Source: AWTP1-18 sp036504515
Lineage (GTDB): Bacteria; Pseudomonadota; Gammaproteobacteria; Burkholderiales; Rhodocyclaceae
Reading direction: 5' to 3'
Assembly: GCA_036504515.1 (NCBI GenBank)
Contig: DASXVA010000009.1
Coordinates: 490,942-554,941 of the forward strand
Length of the DNA stretch: 64,000 nucleotides
Shown: one piece after another, positions 61,339 through 64,000 of the stretch
Layout of the letters: the number at the start of each line of letters is the position of its first letter
How positions within the stretch are numbered: the first letter of the stretch is position 1
Made by a program: the position numbers and the translations under genes
Notes under the pieces: generated by a model
Databases searched by the model: none
What the model saw: the letters and a program-made list of their open reading frames with translations, nothing else
Told to the model about the DNA's origin: nothing

Positions 61339-61354
61339 ATTACGCAAATGTAAT
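61339..61354. promoter_or_regulatory. CopR-box-like dyad upstream of the DUF411-cusF-cusC genes
   Basis: ATTAC-GCAAAT-GTAAT has the same arm and spacing as the dyad at 60674-60691. It lies between the cytochrome c gene and the DUF411 gene, 72 bases before the latter, so the downstream genes may have their own regulated promoter. Confidence 0.6.
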
Positions 61355-61425
61355 CTTGGGGTCAGCTTCCCGTAGGGGGGGAATGGTCAAACTCGTGCTA
61401 TTCACATGGTTTGAGGATGATCGTT

Positions 61426-61857
61426 ATGCGTAGTCGAATCCGTTTGCTGCCCCTGATGCTGATCATGATGGTTGGTACCGCGTTGGCCCAACCGATGGCG
61501 GATGTTTTCAAGAGCCCCTATTGCGGATGCTGCGAGGATTGGGTCAAACATTTGCGCCAGAATGGATTTCAGGTCAAAACCCATGACCTGGAGAACGTCA
61601 GTGCTACTCGGCGTCAAATGGGTATGCCTGATCGGCTGAGTGCCTGCCATACCGCCAAGATCGGCGGCTATGTGGTCGAAGGTCATGTCCCCGCCGCCGA
61701 CATACTGAAACTCCTCAAGGAAAAGCCCAAGGCTCTCGGCCTGGCCGTTCCCTCCATGCCTCCCGGGTCCCCGGGAATGGAAGGCCCCCGTTCCATTCCC
61801 TATGAAACGCTGCTCGTCCAGGCGGACGGGAGCACTACCGTTTTTGCAAAACACTAA
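61426..61857 (+). CDS. DUF411 family metal-binding protein
   Basis: The 143-residue precursor has a signal peptide (1-21) and the DUF411 core with CGCCEDW (Cys33, Cys35, Cys36), SACHTA and GHVPA motifs that look like a copper-binding site (compare CopG). It probably acts in periplasmic copper handling. The ATG at 61426 has GAGG 9 bases upstream and was preferred over earlier in-frame TTG and ATG codons. The C-terminal SMPPGSPGMEG is Met/Pro-rich. Confidence 0.88.
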   Translation: MRSRIRLLPLMLIMMVGTALAQPMADVFKSPYCGCCEDWVKHLRQNGFQVKTHDLENVSATRRQMGMPDRLSACHTAKIGGYVVEGHVPAADILKLLKEKPKALGLAVPSMPPGSPGMEGPRSIPYETLLVQADGSTTVFAKH

Positions 61858-61875
61858 CTCCACAAAGGAAACGCC

Positions 61876-62223
61876 ATGAAAACCCTGATTGCTTCCTCCC
61901 TCATTGCCTTGGCCGCTGTCTCCGCCTCTTTCCCCGCCTTGTCGGCAGACAAGATGGACGGCATGAACCACATGGACCATGGTGCCATGCAGGCCCAGGG
62001 GACTGCCGAAGCGACCCTGGTGGATGGTCTGGTCAAGAAAGTGGACAAGGCGGCGGGTAAAGTCACTCTGACCCATGGCTCCTTGCCCAACGGCATGCCC
62101 GGCATGACCATGGCCTTTAAGGTCAAGGAAACCGCTATGCTCGATCAGGTCAAGGAAGGGCAGAAAGTCCGCTTTGCCATCAACGATGCCATGGTGGTGG
62201 TTCGTCTCGAAGCTGCCAAATAG
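61876..62223 (+). CDS. cusF: CusF-like periplasmic copper chaperone
   Basis: The 115-residue precursor has a signal peptide (1-24), a Met/His-rich linker (MDGMNHMDHGAM) and the CusF OB-fold with LTHGSLPNGMPGMTMAF. CusF of E. coli binds Cu(I)/Ag(I) through His36, Trp44, Met47 and Met49; here His67, Met77 and Met79 correspond, and the Trp is replaced by Met74. It likely hands metal to the CusCB-type pump encoded next. Confidence 0.87.
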   Translation: MKTLIASSLIALAAVSASFPALSADKMDGMNHMDHGAMQAQGTAEATLVDGLVKKVDKAAGKVTLTHGSLPNGMPGMTMAFKVKETAMLDQVKEGQKVRFAINDAMVVVRLEAAK

Positions 62224-62276
62224 TCACGCAATTCGTCATCCACCATTACCAGGGCCGCCTTCCCAGGAATATCGCC

Positions 62277-63551
62277 ATGAAGCCTCTCACCCGTCCGAAA
62301 TCGTTGCTATTCATTGCCGTCACCAGTCTCTGGTGCTCTCTTTCCCTGGCTCAGGACGGGATGCCGGGCCGGGATGTGGAGTCTCTGCTGAGTCTGGCTC
62401 GAGAGCGCAATCCAGAATATGCCGGTATGCGATACGAAGCTGATGCCGCCGTGGAGAGAGTGGCCCCGGCCGGAGCTTTGCCTGATCCCCGGCTGCGGAT
62501 GGAACTGATGGATGTGACCAAGGGCGGCCAGCAGAACCCGACCCTGAACCCCAGCGGTGTTGGCAGTACCCGCTACACCCTCATGCAGGAAATTCCATGG
62601 TTCGGCAAACGGGACCTCAAGCGAGAAATTGCCGAATTGGAAGCCGAAAGCGCCAAAGGCCGGGCAACGGGTACCTGGTCAGACATCTCCTCCAGGATCA
62701 AAGTCGCCTATGCTCAGTTGTTCTACCTCCACCGCAATGAGCGGCTTACACGGGAAGTGCTCGATCTGATGGTGCGTCTGGAGAAGATTGCCCAGGTTCG
62801 TTACGCCGGCGGTCTGGCGGCACAACAGGATGCCATTCGAGCCCAGACGGAACAGACCGGCATGCGTAGCGAACTGGTGGCCTTGGAGAACGAACGTCGC
62901 ATCGTCGAGGTACGACTGAACGCCTTGCTCGCTCGTCCAGCTCAGGCTCCCCTTGCCGAACCAGAAAAGCTGCGGCCCTTGCCGGCACCGGTCAAACTGG
63001 ATTTCGCCACCCTGGAAGACCGGGCCCGTGCCCATAACCCCTTGCTGTTCAGCGAAGAGTCCAAGGTGAAGTCAGCAGAAAAAAGCCGGGATCTGACCTA
63101 CAAGAACCGCTATCCCGATTTCACGGTCGGCGTCGTTCCCAACCAGTTCCAGAACTCGGTCAAACAATGGGATCTGATGATGGAAATGAACATTCCGCTG
63201 CAGCAATCGTCCCGCCGTTCCCAGGAGCGGGAATCGGAAGCCATGCTCTCTGCTGCCCAGGCCCGTCGGGAAGCTGTGGCCAATCAGGTTTTGTCGGAAC
63301 TATCAGAAAGCCTGGCGGGTATTGAGGCAGCCCGCAGGACGGAAGCTTTGGCCACCGACAGCCTGTTGCCCCAAGCGGAACTGACCTTCCAGTCAGCCCT
63401 GGCTGGCTATGAAACCGGCAAGGTGGACTTTGCCACCTTGCTCGATGCCCAGCGGCAAATCCGCCAGGCCAAACAGAATCAGATCAAAGCGCGGGCTGAA
63501 GGCCAGGTGCGCCTCGCAGACATTGAACGAATCTTGGGAGAAGATCTATGA
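62277..63551 (+). CDS. cusC: Outer-membrane factor of copper-type RND pump (CusC/TolC family)
   Basis: The 424-residue precursor has a signal peptide (about 1-24) and two TolC-type repeats (LLSLARERNPEYAGMRYEAD near 40 and TLEDRARAHNPLLFSEE near 250). It is the second TolC-family factor in the window. It lies downstream of the CusF-like gene and overlaps the next start as ATGA, so it belongs to a CusC-B(-A) operon continuing beyond the window. Confidence 0.88.
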   Translation: MKPLTRPKSLLFIAVTSLWCSLSLAQDGMPGRDVESLLSLARERNPEYAGMRYEADAAVERVAPAGALPDPRLRMELMDVTKGGQQNPTLNPSGVGSTRYTLMQEIPWFGKRDLKREIAELEAESAKGRATGTWSDISSRIKVAYAQLFYLHRNERLTREVLDLMVRLEKIAQVRYAGGLAAQQDAIRAQTEQTGMRSELVALENERRIVEVRLNALLARPAQAPLAEPEKLRPLPAPVKLDFATLEDRARAHNPLLFSEESKVKSAEKSRDLTYKNRYPDFTVGVVPNQFQNSVKQWDLMMEMNIPLQQSSRRSQERESEAMLSAAQARREAVANQVLSELSESLAGIEAARRTEALATDSLLPQAELTFQSALAGYETGKVDFATLLDAQRQIRQAKQNQIKARAEGQVRLADIERILGEDL

Positions 63552-64000
63552 CCATCGGGAACCCCCGTGGGATGAAACAAGGCGCCAGTATCGCCCTGGG
63601 CGGTCTGATCGTGGCCACATTGGCGGCTGGCGGTGGGTACTGGGCCGGCCACAGCAATAGCAGCAGCGGTGGCCATGGTGATGGTGCCACAGTGGTGGCT
63701 GCCTCCGCAGACTCGGCCAAGAAAGAACGCAAGATCCTCTATTACCGCAATCCCATGGGGCTGCCAGACACCTCGCCGACCCCCAAAAAAGACCCCATGG
63801 GGATGGATTACATCCCGGTCTTTGAAGGAGAGCAGGACGAAGAACCGGCCTCTGCCAATCAGATCAAGATCAGTACGGAAAAAGTACAAAAGCTGGGCGT
63901 CCGCACAGAAGCGGCCAGCCTGCGTACCCTGGACCGAAGCGTGCGTGCCGCCGGTCGAATCGAGCCGGATGAGCGCCGCATCTACGCCATTTCCCCCAAG
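63548..64000 (+). CDS. cusB: RND periplasmic adaptor CusB, partial (3' end cut by window)
   Basis: The first 151 residues are visible. A signal-anchor (about 13-33) precedes a heavy-metal-binding domain with YYRNPMGLPDTSPTPKKDPM and MGMDYIPVF, typical of CusB-type adaptors, then the start of the hybrid domain (GRIEPDERRIYAISPK). It is coupled to cusC by ATGA. The rest, and a CusA-type pump gene, should lie to the right. Confidence 0.87.
   Translation, partial: MTIGNPRGMKQGASIALGGLIVATLAAGGGYWAGHSNSSSGGHGDGATVVAASADSAKKERKILYYRNPMGLPDTSPTPKKDPMGMDYIPVFEGEQDEEPASANQIKISTEKVQKLGVRTEAASLRTLDRSVRAAGRIEPDERRIYAISPK

Noticed and set aside
1..64000. CRISPR arrays, tRNA or rRNA genes
   Set aside because: No regularly spaced direct repeats and no cloverleaf or rRNA sequence were noticed on either strand.

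Overview
The window looks like a chromosome segment of a betaproteobacterium, most likely of the Rhodocyclales/Azonexaceae type. That placement is inferred from protein style and gene order (fur next to bamE-dapB, carA-carB-greA, ftsH-folP-glmM, rnm-yciO, scpA-scpB-rluB, gloB-yafS-rnhA-dnaQ); no database search was possible. Codon use is GC-rich over most of the window and visibly lower in GC in the transposase gene near 45-48 kb.

From 1 to about 45,036 is ordinary chromosome backbone, tightly packed with housekeeping genes. In order: a gene-free left edge with hairpins; tex (-), rmuC, a YccA/Bax-inhibitor membrane protein, a GNAT-hydrolase fusion, arfB; rlmD (-) divergent from roxA; nadK and recN; a TMEM165/GDT1 (putative Mn exporter) gene downstream of fur (-); bamE-dapB; carAB-greA; yhbY (-) divergent from rlmE; ftsH, folP-glmM; a PAS-containing chemoreceptor (-); a gcvT-gcvH-gcvP-hypothetical-alkB operon (-) behind a tandem glycine riboswitch; rnm-yciO; a site-2 protease, trpS, scpA-scpB-rluB; an MltD-like lytic transglycosylase and gloB (-); yafS-rnhA-dnaQ.

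At about 45,047, roughly ten bases after the dnaQ stop codon, the backbone gives way to an accessory region that runs to the right edge. It opens with a Tn3-family transposase and a tyrosine recombinase, both on the minus strand. Next comes a minus-strand metal-efflux block read from right to left: a MerR-type regulator (plus strand) divergent from a Zn/Cd/Pb P-type ATPase, then a 49-residue secreted peptide, a CzcI-like protein, an outer-membrane/adaptor/RND tripartite pump (czcC-B-A type), and a short P-II-like protein. The next block is copper-type: a CopS/CusS-like kinase and CopR-like regulator (minus), divergent from a cytochrome c, a DUF411 protein, a CusF-like chaperone, a CusC-like outer-membrane factor and a CusB-like adaptor cut by the window end.

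The most interesting parts are regulatory and architectural. A MerR-type promoter with a 19-bp spacer lies ahead of what may be one long cadA-to-P-II operon. A terminator-like hairpin sits inside a Shine-Dalgarno-sequestering inverted repeat between czcI and czcC. The RND pump has an atypical substrate-motif residue and is translationally coupled to the P-II-like protein. Two equal-spaced dyads flank the cytochrome c gene, and the CusF-like protein carries Met where CusF has its key Trp.
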